Positions 1-10,800 of a stretch of DNA of 25,884 nucleotides are shown here, piece after piece. The notes under the pieces were generated by a model. The model saw only the letters and a list, made by a program, of their open reading frames with translations. It ran no database searches and was not told the DNA's origin. A program made the translations under genes and the position numbers. The DNA comes from Perkinsus chesapeaki (lineage: Eukaryota > Perkinsozoa > Perkinsida > Perkinsidae), in contig JAAPAO010000517.1 in assembly GCA_013115145.1 (NCBI GenBank), positions 1 through 25,884 of the forward strand. The letters are read 5' to 3'. Numbering within the stretch: the first letter of the stretch is position 1; each line of letters starts with the position of its first letter.

Positions 1-71
1 CCACTTTAGCTTAGTGGTAGAGCGTCTGCTTCGTAAGCAGAAGGTCGTCAGTTCAATCCTGGCAAGTGGCT
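1..71 (+). tRNA. tRNA-Thr (anticodon CGT), first base lies outside the window
   Basis: The sequence folds as a full cloverleaf. The acceptor 3' strand AAGTGGC (64-70) pairs with CCACTT (1-6) plus one G that must lie just before the window. The D arm is at 10-23, the anticodon stem is TCTGC/GCAGA (25-29 and 37-41), and the anticodon CGT is at 32-34 in the loop TTCGTAA. The T arm GTCAG-TTCAATC-CTGGC is at 47-63. Base 71 is the discriminator and is followed by a T-run (72-75) that should act as a Pol III terminator. CGT reads ACG threonine codons. No intron is present. Confidence 0.93.
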
Positions 72-234
72 TTTTAAGCCTACTTATTTCTTCCACTGCA
101 TTTTTGCCCTCCGCTCCCTTATCGTGTTCGTTCTCTTCGCCTCCCAACTGGGAGCTGTCATCCACGTCATCTTCAACTTCGAAATCTTCAGGATACCTGC
201 TCACCAATACTTCTCTCCAACACATACTGGCGTC

Positions 235-1090
235 CTACTCTTCTTCCTGCACTGGTAGATCTGCGACCTCCACATGATTCGATGCCTCGACGACGTCGGC
301 TTTCTCCTTGATAGGCGACGGGAGCTTTTCTAGACTATCCACTGCTTTCGCCGATACTATTGGCGGCAGACGCACCTTGCAAAGCTGCTTGAACAGATAA
401 AAGTGAATACAATACTTACATGTTCGGCGGAGCGAAGCTTCTTATCCTGACTCTGAGAAATATCAGGATTCCCCTTGCCAGCAGTCACCGAGACCGGGTC
501 CCCTATCGACCCCAATAAAACCTTTAAAGACAAAAAAGCGTGAAAATGCGCAGCAGCGAGTCGATATTATAATTCCATCCCGGCACGTTCACCAAATTCC
601 AGTTGGCTGTTGGACCGACTCGGAGTTTCAATGTTAGTTACAGAATAGATTCCGAGAGTGAAAAGTGACATCGAACAAACATTCCCAATGAGGGCCTTTC
701 ATGTTCTTCTAAGATTCACTGAATACGAGCTCTGTGTCAAAGAGCCATAAAATAAAAAATCATACCCATGAATGTTCACTAAGCTGACGAGTCAGTACGA
801 TTGATGACTCTGGAAGTGACTCAGAGTTCCGGTCTACTGTGCAAGGAGATTAACGTCACTAATTCAGCCTCACTTGATCATCTTGCGGATTGGTTACCGG
901 TGATGGCATAACTACGACAGCGGGCAGTTTGATGTCCTCTTTCTGGTAGTATCTACAAACATTAAACCATCTTACAGTCTCCGTGTTGGGGACAACGAAC
1001 AGTCCCAGAAGAAACACTTCCGGCGTCCCTTCCCGTAGCAGGGGTAGCGAGTGAGAGCGATAGTGAATTGCGGTAATGTGTTTTCATTAG
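235..1090 (-). CDS. Unidentified protein, C-terminal exons only (incomplete model)
   Basis: I do not recognise this gene. The last exon (384-235) is 50 codons including TAG and begins LCKVRLPPIVSAK. It joins in phase 0, across a 35-nt GT-AG intron (385-419), to an exon at 521-420 encoding VLLGSIGDPVSV and ending KLRSAEH. Further upstream an open stretch from about 1090 to 874 reads EGTPEVFLLGLFVVPN, then YYQKEDIKLPAVVVM, and ends at a GTGAGG donor. A GT...AG pair 23 nt apart lies inside that stretch, but reading straight through also stays open. I could not connect 874 to 521 in phase. The tail is rich in Glu, Lys and Val. These exons could be a separate gene or a 3' extension of the adjacent NEK kinase. 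The separate-gene reading is preferred because the kinase model already reaches a stop at 1327. Confidence 0.4.
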
Positions 1091-1326
1091 AATTTCCGTG
1101 GGTAAGATGAATCCTCATGACGTTACCGAGTTCTATTCTCTGGCATCGGTGAAAGAGCTCGACCTGCTCGCCGCTGAAACGGCCTAGTTAAGGACGACCG
1201 TGCAGAACTGAATAAAAATCCTTGTCCAGCAAGCGCACGCGTGCATACCTGGTCAACCCGCGTATTCTGGCCACGAACCCACTCGGCTTGGCGGCACTCG
1301 GCAGGGCTGGAAGCTTAACGACATTA

Positions 1327-3517
1327 TTAGGTGATGTAGCTGAAACGTGCAAGCTTCAAGCTTGGATTCTCGCGGGCTTCGGTACATCCGTTCTTAAGCG
1401 TGAAGTCCAAGTCATTGCATGTCTCCAGTTCCTAATTGACACACGTGACCAGCCATCACAAGTAGCTCGAGCTCACTTTCAAGACGTATCTTCTTAGAAG
1501 GGGGAAATTCAGAAGATCTTCCACACTTGGACGTTTCTCTGACTCCCGAGTCAGCATGACTCGAACGGTGTCACGCTAACAGTAATAAAATATGTGTGAT
1601 TTGCGCACGCGTACGCGCATGCGTGCATTATACATACCACGTCCTTGGTATAACGTGTCTTGTCCGGGTCCTCAAACTTGAGATTCAGTATCCTCACAGC
1701 TAAGTGCTGAATGTTCCTTGCATCGAAGGGATGCTTTAACGTAAGCATCTCGTAGAGTATAATGCCTATTCGTCAAACTTGATTGGCAAAATTTCCTACT
1801 CCCCATTTACCCATGGACCAGACGTCAGACTTGAACCCGTACGGTTGTTCCATTATGATCTCTGGACTTAAATAGTAGGGAGTCCCGACCTGCACCAAAA
1901 CGATTACAATAGGGGATAAAGGCAAAATTCAACGGTGACGGAAATATAAGTAATGATCCCTTTTCATAGCTTAGTAGTTATTCACCAATGATAATTCACT
2001 GTATAGTAAAGTCACTGATTATTCTGTAATGAAAAGTTTAAATTACAAAATAATAGGATAATACTCAGTTTATGAGAAGACAGAAAAATCGTGTTTAATA
2101 GAGCTGCTACAATGAAGAGAAAGTGTCTGTGCTAGCTGCGCCCGAAACTGAACCCCTAGAGCTGATTCGATACACTGGTGACCGGAGTCGTCACTGAAGG
2201 GCCACTGTATGCAGGCTCCCACTTGCCTGCATACAGTGGCCCTTCAGCTCCCACTAGGAACTCATATCACGAACCTATAGGCTGTTTCATTTGAGCGACG
2301 ACAGCCACGTCCGATCTTCCACGAGAAATCTGCCCACGCCACGGGGAACTCACCATAGTGCGAGCAAGATCTCTAGTCTGCTCCAAAACGCGACTAATTC
2401 CAAAGTCACCGAGCTTAACTGTGCGACTGGGGCCATGCAAGAAAACGTTCTGGGACTTGAGGTCTCTGAAAGTGGATAGACAGTCCGCCTAATCGTTACA
2501 GATACGTTCATTCTGTGGCTTCGGACTGTTACCAGATGAACGAGCGGTATAAAATAGGTACATTTCCCCCACCTGTGGATGACTCGTTGTTTGTGTACAT
2601 GGTGAATGGCAAGACAAAGTTGAGTGAACATCCTCAACACCTCTTCCTCGGCAAGAAGGCCTCGTCGACGTTTCAGGAATCTGAGGCGTTTTTCTGACAC
2701 CTCTAGCTACACCGATGTCCTTACGTATGGAGGTCTCCGCCGTCAGCGTAGCCCATCACGATGCACATTTTCTGTCGAGGAGTTACGAAAACTTCGTGGT
2801 ATGCAATCTACAACCAAGTAAACGAAACAAACTAAAGGGACTATTGTTACTATAAATGGATGATGCATTTTCTTCAATACCCAGGCCTCCTGAAACATGA
2901 AAATTACAGCTTAGCGAGCAGAGCGCTCGACCCGTATCCCAACAATCCTTAGTTCAATCCCGCGGTATGGCAACTTACTCTCAATGCTTCCTTCCTAGGG
3001 TCTTTGGTTTCCGAGATCTGATCCTCGTCGACGTCCATCTGCTTCAGCACCTTGATACGGAATCGTCCGAACTATTCATCAAAGAGTTTCAAACTTGACC
3101 AGCTCAGCCGACAATTATTTCACACCGGAGATGAAGTACTTCCTAACTACTCGCGGAATGACACAAAGGGGGGTTCAGACACTTCCGATCGATATGATGT
3201 AACCACGTCCACTATCAATGCTACCCGGAGCTCCTTGGTGGGAATGTGAAGCACCAAGTAGACCTTCCCGAATGACCCTCGACCGAGAGTGCCAACTTTC
3301 TTGTATGTCGCGTGCACTAGTGCCATGGCTTCGGTTCCCAGGGGTGCTTCGTCCGGCTCCTGAGAGCAACTTGATATTGTGAATTCGTATTTAGGGTGTT
3401 TACGAGTGGTTTCTTTTGCGGAACGAGGATGGGCAGTTTGAGCCTTTCACCCTCCTGTTTGCCGCGCGGCGACTTTCTTTTTTTCCTGCGTGCCCGTCTG
3501 TCCTCGACCACGGTCAT
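1327..3517 (-). CDS. NEK (NIMA-related) Ser/Thr protein kinase, 11 exons, about 364 aa
   Basis: Exons run 3517-3404, 3359-3225, 3071-2979, 2889-2851, 2807-2725, 2680-2573, 2465-2354, 1889-1811, 1765-1638, 1575-1477 and 1431-1327. All junctions are GT-AG and in phase, and the total is 1095 nt. The kinase signatures are in order: Gly loop GRGSFGKV (64-71), beta-3 Lys90, alpha-C Glu near REAWVLKKM, catalytic loop HRDLKSQN (190-197), DFG (211-213), GTPYYLSPE (230-238) and [25 protein letters not shown] and LKHPFDARN are typical of the NEK family, whose members act in mitotic, ciliary and microtubule control. The start is the only in-frame ATG before a stop. It gives a basic N-terminal tail (RRARRKKRK) ahead of the domain. 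A second ATG at 3326 would remove this tail. The C-terminus after the domain is short. It would be longer if the exons at 235-1090 belong here. Introns are 43-62 nt except those of 89, 107, 153 and 464 nt. Confidence 0.92.
2194..2255. repeat. Perfect 23-bp foldback with an 8-bp loop, plus flanking direct repeat
   Basis: Bases 2194-2216 are the exact reverse complement of 2225-2247. The loop is TCCCACTT. The octamer CTCCCACT occurs at the loop edge (2216-2223) and again directly after the right arm (2248-2255). The structure sits inside the 464-nt intron of the NEK kinase gene (1890-2353). Confidence 0.9.
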
Positions 3518-4000
3518 TGACTTCCACGCCGTTATTTCGTTGAGTGTCGGCAAACCGTCAAAATTAAGAAATCAACTCCCTGATCGCCGGCACTTACTCC
3601 CTGAACCCTGCGTCAGAGCGAGCAATACGGTTCCCCAGAAAGCCAAGCTTCCTCTACCCCCCGATTATCAATCCCAGTATTATGGAGCCATGCTTCCATG
3701 CAGGAAGAACACAACGCTTTTCTAGAGCAAATCATCAGACCGATCCTAGTCAAGGCCAAAACGTTCCACTCATCAAAATAAACAACCCAAACACAGAAAA
3801 AGCGGACGCCCCGTTAATATCACACAAGGTTAAATTGCGAGCCTGAATACTATAGTGTGATTCTTAAACATTGTATCGACCTTCTCGAGATTTCGGTCTG
3901 GAATTGGACAGAGTCATTTTCGGGCGATCCCTATTATAGATGCGCTGTGAATGCAAGTGGCGCTCGCCGAACGCTGGTGTTGGATTTTTTTGGGGGCACA
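3518..4000. other. Spacer upstream of the NEK kinase
   Basis: This is the 5' flank of the minus-strand kinase and presumably holds its promoter. The reading frames here are short and lack domain similarity. I see no TATA box or other clear element. The kinase ATG follows an AG dinucleotide by a few bases (GGAAG, then TCA, then ATG), so a trans-splice acceptor is possible but unproven. Confidence 0.4.
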
Positions 4001-4106
4001 GAGCAAAAAACCAAGGAAAAGTACCAAAAACGAAGGAAAAGTACCAAAAACGAAGGAAAAGTACCGAAAACGAAGGAAAAGTACCGAAAACCAAGGAAAG
4101 GTTACC
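4001..4106. repeat. Minisatellite, five 20-bp units
   Basis: Units of the form GTACCAAAAACGAAGGAAAA begin at 4021, 4041, 4061 and 4081, with a degenerate first unit at 4001 and a partial sixth after 4100. Changes between copies are single A/G or C/G substitutions. The plus strand is almost free of T and strongly purine-rich. A 20-bp period is not a multiple of three, so the array is open in several frames without being coding. It lies between the kinase promoter side and the 3' end of the glycoprotein gene. Confidence 0.95.
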
Positions 4107-4435
4107 ATTTCAACTCCCGCACGAGAAAACAAACACCTATCGATCACAGATGCAAAATTCCAATCCCCGCTTAAGCTCATTAGAAATCTCTAACTTCACA
4201 TTTTTAGAGTTCCGCCGCGTTTGTGAAGAGTTCCATAAGAGAGAGGTGAGTAGCCAGGGTTGTGAAGTAGGCCCCAGTTCGCAAAGCAATCTTAATGTGA
4301 CTTAGGATGCTCTACAGATCACTTAGAGATAGTTCGCTGCTGATCTCGGATTTCTTCGCACTCAGTAACGCAAGCAACCCGGAAGTAAGACAATCAACAA
4401 GAATGTGACCGTATAACAGACGTAAATTTAACAGA
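4107..4435. other. Spacer 3' of the glycoprotein gene
   Basis: This is the downstream flank of the minus-strand glycoprotein gene. Nothing beyond short open frames is visible, and no clear polyadenylation signal stands out. Confidence 0.35.
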
Positions 4436-6163
4436 TTAAAAGGCAAAGGGACCAACAGCCCATTGCTCCCAGCGCCAGTGATAGACCCTCCTCCAATTCA
4501 ATATCTTCTTTGATACCTCGAAGTCGGTCCCTGCCAAGAACGCCCATTCGTTCATCATGTGGCGCCTGTTCGACACGTTGACGTCGTAAGAGACAAGCGC
4601 ACTGGTCGCATTGGTTTCGGCACTCCCCGAGACTGCTCCTTCGACGACTACAGTTATGTTCTTGGGGAGGGCGGAACCGCGCAAATCGTTCGTAGTGGTA
4701 AATTTGCCGGAACCACCGACTTGACTGTATGTTACAGACATGCTAAGCTTGACATCCTTCTTAGAAGTAGCATCACCTTTCACACAGAGGCTCAGCGATA
4801 CACCAGACTTCGCATCCACACCAGCTTGCCACACTACGGCACAACTTCTGCCAGAAATAGTTACACTCTCAATGTTCTCGCCCCCAGGCCAACTCATTAA
4901 AGTAGTGAACCCGGCCACAGCACGAGTTGTCGGAGAAGTGATGTCCTGAGGGACGATGCCCACGTCAGCTTCAAGGGACCCTTGATTGAAATCTACGTCG
5001 ATGAAAAGGCACACATTAGGGTCCTGCACCAAGTTAGGGTTCCTCTTGCATCCAGAAGGATACTGGAACCTGTTGAGTTTTATGAGACATCGAGCATTAG
5101 ATTCAGCGTTGTCATGGAAGAATGCATAAGAGCTCGTGCCCTTCTCGATTCTGTAGCAATCGATAGGGGAGGGAGGGCCTTCGCTCGTCCGTGGCTTGCA
5201 ATCTGCCGGGGTGATAAACTGGAAGAACTGCCGAGTGTCCTCGGTGATGATGTGAGTGTCGGCCAACACAGGGTGCACATAAGGGACTGCATCCGGATCG
5301 GCAGGTCCGGGGATCTGCTTCTCAACACCGTAAATATTATTAATACTAGCAAGTGCGTCCTTGACGGTCATGCTGTCATCCAGGGACTTCCAATAGGTGA
5401 TCTCCGAGGTTTGCAACAACGTATCTTTAGGTCCACCCACAGCTTCAATATTGTACAAAGTTGTGTTGGTCTCATCTAGATATAAGATCCATTTGTTCGG
5501 GACAACCTCACCATCACCGAGGAAGTTGAACTTCTCCCCACCATGACCCTCAGGAAGGCCCTCAGTAGAGGCCCATACGCTCCTGTTGACGCCCTTGACG
5601 AGCTTCAACCCTTGATACTTCCAATCATAATCAAGTAGACTCACATTGGTCCCAAAGCTCTGCTCTGACTTAACGTCATCTTTCCGTATCAAATATGAAA
5701 CGTGGTTATAAAATTGATAGACCGATCTCTCATTATTTTTGAAGACGTACGCCATGTACTGATACGGTCGGCTCGGCCAGGCCACCACGGATGCCTGGCC
5801 ATCTTCCACCACGAAGGTGTCTTCCAAGATAGTAAGGGTACCATCATCCATCAGAGGAAGGGTCCTGCCGAAGGTTTCACTGGTTCTGGAATGTCCACAA
5901 GTGGTGCTCTTACCATCGGGGGTCTTCAAGCGGGCGTTGCAATGATACACAGTCTTTGTCTGGATACGCATGTTGGTCGCATTAAGGAAAGTAGGGGGCA
6001 GGGTAGGCACCGGAGTGGTCGTAGTTGTCGTTGTAGTTGTGGTAGCAGTGGTAGTACTGCCAGCAGCTGTCGTTTCACCCGGGTCGGGCGTGGTAGCCCT
6101 CAAGGGGTGCCCGACGATGCTCAGTAGAAGTGCCCACAACCAGAGGCTCCACAAAGTGGCCAT
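4436..6163 (-). CDS. Secreted or surface Thr-rich glycoprotein, 575 aa, single exon
   Basis: One uninterrupted frame ends in TAA. The ATG at 6163 begins MATLWSLWLWALLLSIVGHP, a classic signal peptide with likely cleavage after LRA near residue 23. The upstream in-frame codon is GTG, so it is not the start. Residues 24-57 form a Thr/Pro-rich mucin-like stalk that should carry O-glycans. The remaining ~520 residues hold seven N-glycosylation sequons (for example NVS, NRS, NTT, NIT) and nine cysteines, which fits an extracellular domain with disulfides. No C-terminal membrane helix or GPI-type hydrophobic tail is visible, since it ends in WAVGPFAF, so it is probably secreted or held by a partner. 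I recognise no family. Lack of introns sets it apart from most neighbours. The antisense strand has long shadow frames. Confidence 0.85.
   Translation of the reverse strand: MATLWSLWLWALLLSIVGHPLRATTPDPGETTAAGSTTTATTTTTTTTTTPVPTLPPTFLNATNMRIQTKTVYHCNARLKTPDGKSTTCGHSRTSETFGRTLPLMDDGTLTILEDTFVVEDGQASVVAWPSRPYQYMAYVFKNNERSVYQFYNHVSYLIRKDDVKSEQSFGTNVSLLDYDWKYQGLKLVKGVNRSVWASTEGLPEGHGGEKFNFLGDGEVVPNKWILYLDETNTTLYNIEAVGGPKDTLLQTSEITYWKSLDDSMTVKDALASINNIYGVEKQIPGPADPDAVPYVHPVLADTHIITEDTRQFFQFITPADCKPRTSEGPPSPIDCYRIEKGTSSYAFFHDNAESNARCLIKLNRFQYPSGCKRNPNLVQDPNVCLFIDVDFNQGSLEADVGIVPQDITSPTTRAVAGFTTLMSWPGGENIESVTISGRSCAVVWQAGVDAKSGVSLSLCVKGDATSKKDVKLSMSVTYSQVGGSGKFTTTNDLRGSALPKNITVVVEGAVSGSAETNATSALVSYDVNVSNRRHMMNEWAFLAGTDFEVSKKILNWRRVYHWRWEQWAVGPFAF
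6009..6060. repeat. Trinucleotide microsatellite encoding the Thr stalk
   Basis: Plus-strand GTA/GTT/GTG/GTC triplets read on the minus strand as the poly-Thr run of the glycoprotein. Thr codons are mixed rather than identical, which suggests selection for the amino acid and not a fresh slippage tract. Confidence 0.7.
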
Positions 6164-7680
6164 TAACAATGCTGACACAGGAAGACCAAGTCACTGCGCT
6201 CCGGTGGGCATACTTGCGATGCCGAATTGCGGGATTCTTTACGCTCATTCGAGATGGTATCCGCTGGCCCGTGGCCCAATTGCAGCAGCTGCCTGCCGGA
6301 TAACTGGCGCGCACATTGCGCACGCGTGCCGATTCTGTATCACATTTTTCCGACTGTCGTTTTTGTTAGGGTGAAGAATGATAGCTCGCCTCTGGAGTTT
6401 GGCCAGAAACTCTGGATGAGGATCCCATGATCATCTTAAATACCTCTGCCCAACAACTGGGGTCTGGGCAATGCTTCGGAGCAGCATGATCGCACGCATG
6501 TACATATCGGTGACACACATTGTGTTGAACTCCTTGTGTGGGTATCAGGTTCTGTGGCACAGAATCTGTGCTGAATGGCTGGCGGCCAGGTGTCTTTTCG
6601 AAACAGCATTTCCTATGCAACCGGCAGGGGTAGCGCCTGTGGTTCAGTCAGCCTCACGGAAATGCGTTTGTCGAGCGCCAAAAAGTCTACCCGGTTGGAA
6701 GGTACCGTGGGGACTATTGAAGAGATTAAGCTCAAATTATATCCTCATCGGTACATTTGATCTTCTCGATGTCCTCCTGGAAATCACAAAGTACGATCGC
6801 CGCTTCCATATCAGGTTGTCGGCTCTGTTGAATTCTGTTATTCTCTCTTTGTAGTTCACTGCTCCACATTTTTGCGGATTCTGTCTTCCTTTTCGCGTAC
6901 CATGGAACGCGGTGGAGCTGCCCATTCCGAGTTCACGCGCAATTTCTTAGGCCGGCAACGCGGGCGATGTTTCTCTACGACTGTGCGAGGTCATACTCGG
7001 TCACATAAATCCAGTCGTTTGAAACGACTCGTTTCATTAGCGACCTATACGTCCTCCTTGTTCAGTTCAACTGACTCACCTGGGCCCTGAGGCTCCCCCA
7101 CTATTCCTTCGTGGTACCTACACTGCGAGATATCATATCACGTATTAGATGCGGAAGCTGACTTTCTCGAATGCATGTCTTATTTCCTTAGCATCACTCC
7201 TCGACGATAAGGATATTTCAATGATACAGTTTTCTATAACCGTAGGTCAGGCCCTTTTTGGCTCGTTAAGAAGCATCAGACATTCTCGAAGATATGCAGC
7301 TCATGCTAAACTGGTGCAGTTCAAGTGTGTTATACTATGCTTTGGTTTGTAGTCATACAATACCGGCGAGCTCCACCCCTTCACCCCGAAGATCTAGTGT
7401 TGTATATGACATATGTGATGAAAGTTTGGTATGCAGGATGCATTTGATGTTCTCTATTACTCCAGAGAAATTCCTAGCAAAATGCCCATCCTTCAGCATT
7501 AGGGACGCTCACTAACAGTTCCACGAGACTAGACGACTCCTTGCTCCTCAAGAAGGGATGTTTGCATCCCCAGGCCACCTTCTCTGAGCTGCAACCGCAA
7601 TGGCTCAGCGACGCGCCCTTATATGTGAAACGATAAGTACTCAAAAAGATACGAAGAGTAACTCATGGAGAGTGTTGATG
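6164..7680. other. Unassigned 1.5 kb between divergent genes
   Basis: The glycoprotein gene points left and the VID27-like gene points right, so this segment should hold both promoters. Several short frames exist on both strands, for example plus 6872-7087 (starting MERGGAAHSEFTRN) and minus 6366-6620. None shows a domain or a convincing exon chain. The element GCGCACGCGTGC lies at 6318-6329, about 155 bp upstream of the glycoprotein ATG. Confidence 0.4.
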
Positions 7681-7764
7681 CCATTGACTTAATGCCATTA
7701 AGTTAATGGGTGTAGGTCCGCACTGTAGGTCCTACAGTGTAGGACCGTGAGGTAACCACCTCAC
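7681..7764. repeat. Three adjacent foldbacks upstream of the VID27-like gene
   Basis: Hairpin 1 pairs 7681-7694 with 7696-7709 (14 bp, one wobble). Hairpin 2 pairs 7716-7729 with 7731-7745 (CACTGTAGG/CCTACAGTG plus GGTCC/GGACC with a small internal loop). Hairpin 3 pairs GTGAGGT (7747-7753) with ACCTCAC (7758-7764). They abut each other and end about 125 bp before the proposed ATG. They could be cruciform-forming DNA, a small-RNA source or debris of a foldback element. Confidence 0.85.
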
Positions 7765-7890
7765 AGTGTGAGTGTTTGCGTACAACTGCACGCATGCGCG
7801 TAACCGCCGAACATTCCAAAGTTGGCACAATAGATGGATTTGAGGTTGATTGTTAGTTGACCTATTTAGTATCTTATATTTCAATTAACC

Positions 7891-10800
7891 ATGCTCTCTC
7901 TTGTCAAGAATCTCTTCAGTAGACCAACGCAGCCTACCTCCGAGGATCGAGATGATGATGCAGATGATGGAAGCCGCATCGGTGAGGACTTGGACCTTTC
8001 AGAAATAACATTTTCGGGAATAACGTGTAAAAATAAGTTTCCAGGCAATCGACTCCAGAATAACACTTTACTAGTGTAAAAATAAAGGACCGTCAGAAGT
8101 TATTGTGTAACATTTTGCTTTTGTAACCCCACTCACTTGACCCACCAAAGGCCCTTATTAAGTAAGTTGTCTACGACTAACTCGACCAGAATCAAATAGG
8201 AATCAAAAATCTAGTAAACAATCTCCAAAGATTCAACCCATCCATTCCAAGGATGGATTCATCGGACAAGCTCCCGACTCTACTGAACAGTCATTCTCGT
8301 TTAGATTCGCTCAAAGGTCCCTCTGGCCAGCCGGGATGCGCCATCGATCTCCTAAAGGGTGACTTCTTCGTACTTGACGGAGGTGAATGGACCAGTCTGG
8401 CTGATGGGGTAATGACAGAGGGTCATCTATTAACCTTCTATGAATCTTTTGGCGGTTTCAGCTCTGTAGTGTTACATTCGATGAGGCCCTTGGTAAGATG
8501 CATGTCTCGCAGGAGGATGAACAAGTTGAGGAAGTATTCAATGTAAGCTTGGATGGGAGGCAAGCGGACATCGACAGGAGCCTCCGAGGAGTCATAAAAT
8601 GACATTAATGGATACTTTTATTGGGAATGAATACTCCATAATTTCAAGGAATTGACCAACATGGCTTCGATCGCTAAAACACTTCCCCTCGGATATTCTC
8701 GTCTAGTTCGGATGTACCTTCTCTCACCATCTCCATCATCGCAGTTTAGATTGTATTTCCGCACGGAGAATGCGGGTCTTGGACGATCGATGAATCTCCG
8801 AGTGAAGTGCTGTTTGAGTTCCGCTATTGAGAGCTTGGTAATGTTTACTTTGAAATGAAAACCATTCCGACTTTCCCAATTTCAAGCGTGACACACTTGC
8901 CTTGAGATGATGGACTACACCGGTTCACCGACCGCAGACCTAAAGGGCTGTAGAATCTTTCTACAAAAGACACTGAAGGACAGCCCAGTGATAGTAGATT
9001 ACAGTACCGCCAGCAAGACTCTCATCGAATGAAAGCACGTGAACCTTTCACTGTTTCAAGTGTTAGATCGTTCAAATCAGTTTTAGTCATTTCTATTTTA
9101 TTCTTTCATTGATACTAGCACTCCCCTATTTACTATTAACCTACATAGTAATATTTCAAAATATACAATGCTCGGATGAAATGGGAAGATACTTTCATAT
9201 TAGGTCCAACAGATGACAAATGTGCAACGTTACAGCGATCCAGACGATGGCTATCCGTGTGTTCAATGGATAGTAAGTTACATCTCATACCGACTTTTCC
9301 ACAACTAACCTAACTTTATAACAGGTGGTTACGAAGAGTGATAATATGAGCGAGTGGGGGATCAAGTTTAGGAATGAAGAAGCAGTTGATGAGTTCGTCA
9401 GGTCCGGTCATGGAGGGATATTAGTTACTGCATATCATGTTCTTGCTCGGGGATGCATCTATCATTTTCAAGAATATATCTCTCGAAGGCGCTGTATCTC
9501 CATCGCTCCATAGTTTAACCCCGAGCTGACTGCTCTTCAACTCTATTCAGCAACATTTAGAGATCATTGCGGTGTGCTATGCAACGGTTCAGATTTAAAA
9601 TATTATTTGCTTGAAATATTTCGGCAGTTCTTGCGGGTGCGTAAATTTCTTTAATGTGCTTGACGAACAAAGTTGGTTTAAATTGAAGATGTGGTGATCC
9701 TCAGGCAAGTGGAGATGCTAGGTCAAGCAGAGTCAACAATAGTAAGCCAGATAGATGGTCTCAGTATGCTGGCTCGAGAAGGTATACAAGAAAAATATTC
9801 CCAACTTAGTCACATTTCAGGCCCGGGTGAATGGGCACCTGTTGGGCACCCGAACGCCGTGATGGTGATGATAACTCAACGAAAGGATTTCGAGGCGCAT
9901 CTAGTCATTTCTGATCGTAGTGCCACCCGGGGGTCATCGTCGGGCGCCTCGGAGATGCGCTTCTTTAAAATAATAAATGGTTCTTAGTGCATAGATATGG
10001 TCAATCAATATTTGTTAGTTGTCGAGGGAGGAAATAAAAAGCTTGAAAAATGACAAAAACTGAAACGTTCTAGGAGGAATACTTTCACTGTGAAAGTAGA
10101 TTGTGAATACTTTCATGAGAAAGTCTCACAATGAGAAAGGAGACCTCACTTGCCGAGTTATTTGACTTTTTCAGAGGCCGATGACAGTCTCTTGTACAGC
10201 GGAGCGATCACGGCTGGTTTGGGATTCAAATATGAGTGGCCGAAGATAATGTAATAAGGAAGTGGTGGGGGAATAGTTGGAAGATAATGAAGTATTCTTA
10301 GGGGTTCTCTTTGTCCATTTTGGGGAAGGCGATTTATTATAACGCTAATTTGATGTGTATGGAGTTCAAGCGCTTCGGGCAAGTAAATGGCGCTTATTAG
10401 TCAACTCGGGTTAAAGAAAAGGAAGCTATGAAAATTATAATAAGAAAAATCACATGGCCCGATCCCTGCGTCTGAAAGTAGACGGACTCGGTCTGGCCGA
10501 GAAGGGATTACCTTCCTGTAATGAGAGTACAATAATTATTATATCTAGCATGGCGGTCAATTCGATAGGGGATATGTTACTAATAAAGTGGTCGACCATG
10601 TATATGGTATGAACTATGTCTTGCTGCCTTACGTAGCTGTAGGTGTTATGAGAGTAGAACTAATGTGATTATAGAATATCTGATATAATGTTAAAACCGA
10701 TAGCGAGTGATAAATATGAACTGCCTCAAATGATTCCTCCTGTGGCAGGTTCCTCGGCTTCTCCCCTTTGTCCTCCAAAACGCCAGTGCTGGCCATTGAG

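Noticed and set aside
783-830. CTGACGA core suggesting a hammerhead ribozyme
   Set aside because: A stem GAGTCA/TGACTC forms, but the GAAA that must follow stem II is missing and no stem III is present.
1222-1497. 91-codon plus-strand frame
   Set aside because: It opens with TTG, has no recognised domain, and lies antisense to kinase exons 10 and 11, which are in phase with the kinase domain.
2905-2972. tRNA-like sequence with a D-arm-like start and a TTCAATCC box
   Set aside because: The anticodon and T stems do not pair and no acceptor stem forms. It overlaps a kinase intron and the exon boundary. At best it is a tRNA relic.
3857-4305. Several overlapping Lys/Glu-rich and Phe-rich frames
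   Set aside because: They are produced by the 20-bp minisatellite, which is open in several frames on both strands.
4982-5479. 165-codon plus-strand frame
   Set aside because: It is a shadow of the glycoprotein coding strand, whose composition keeps the antisense open.
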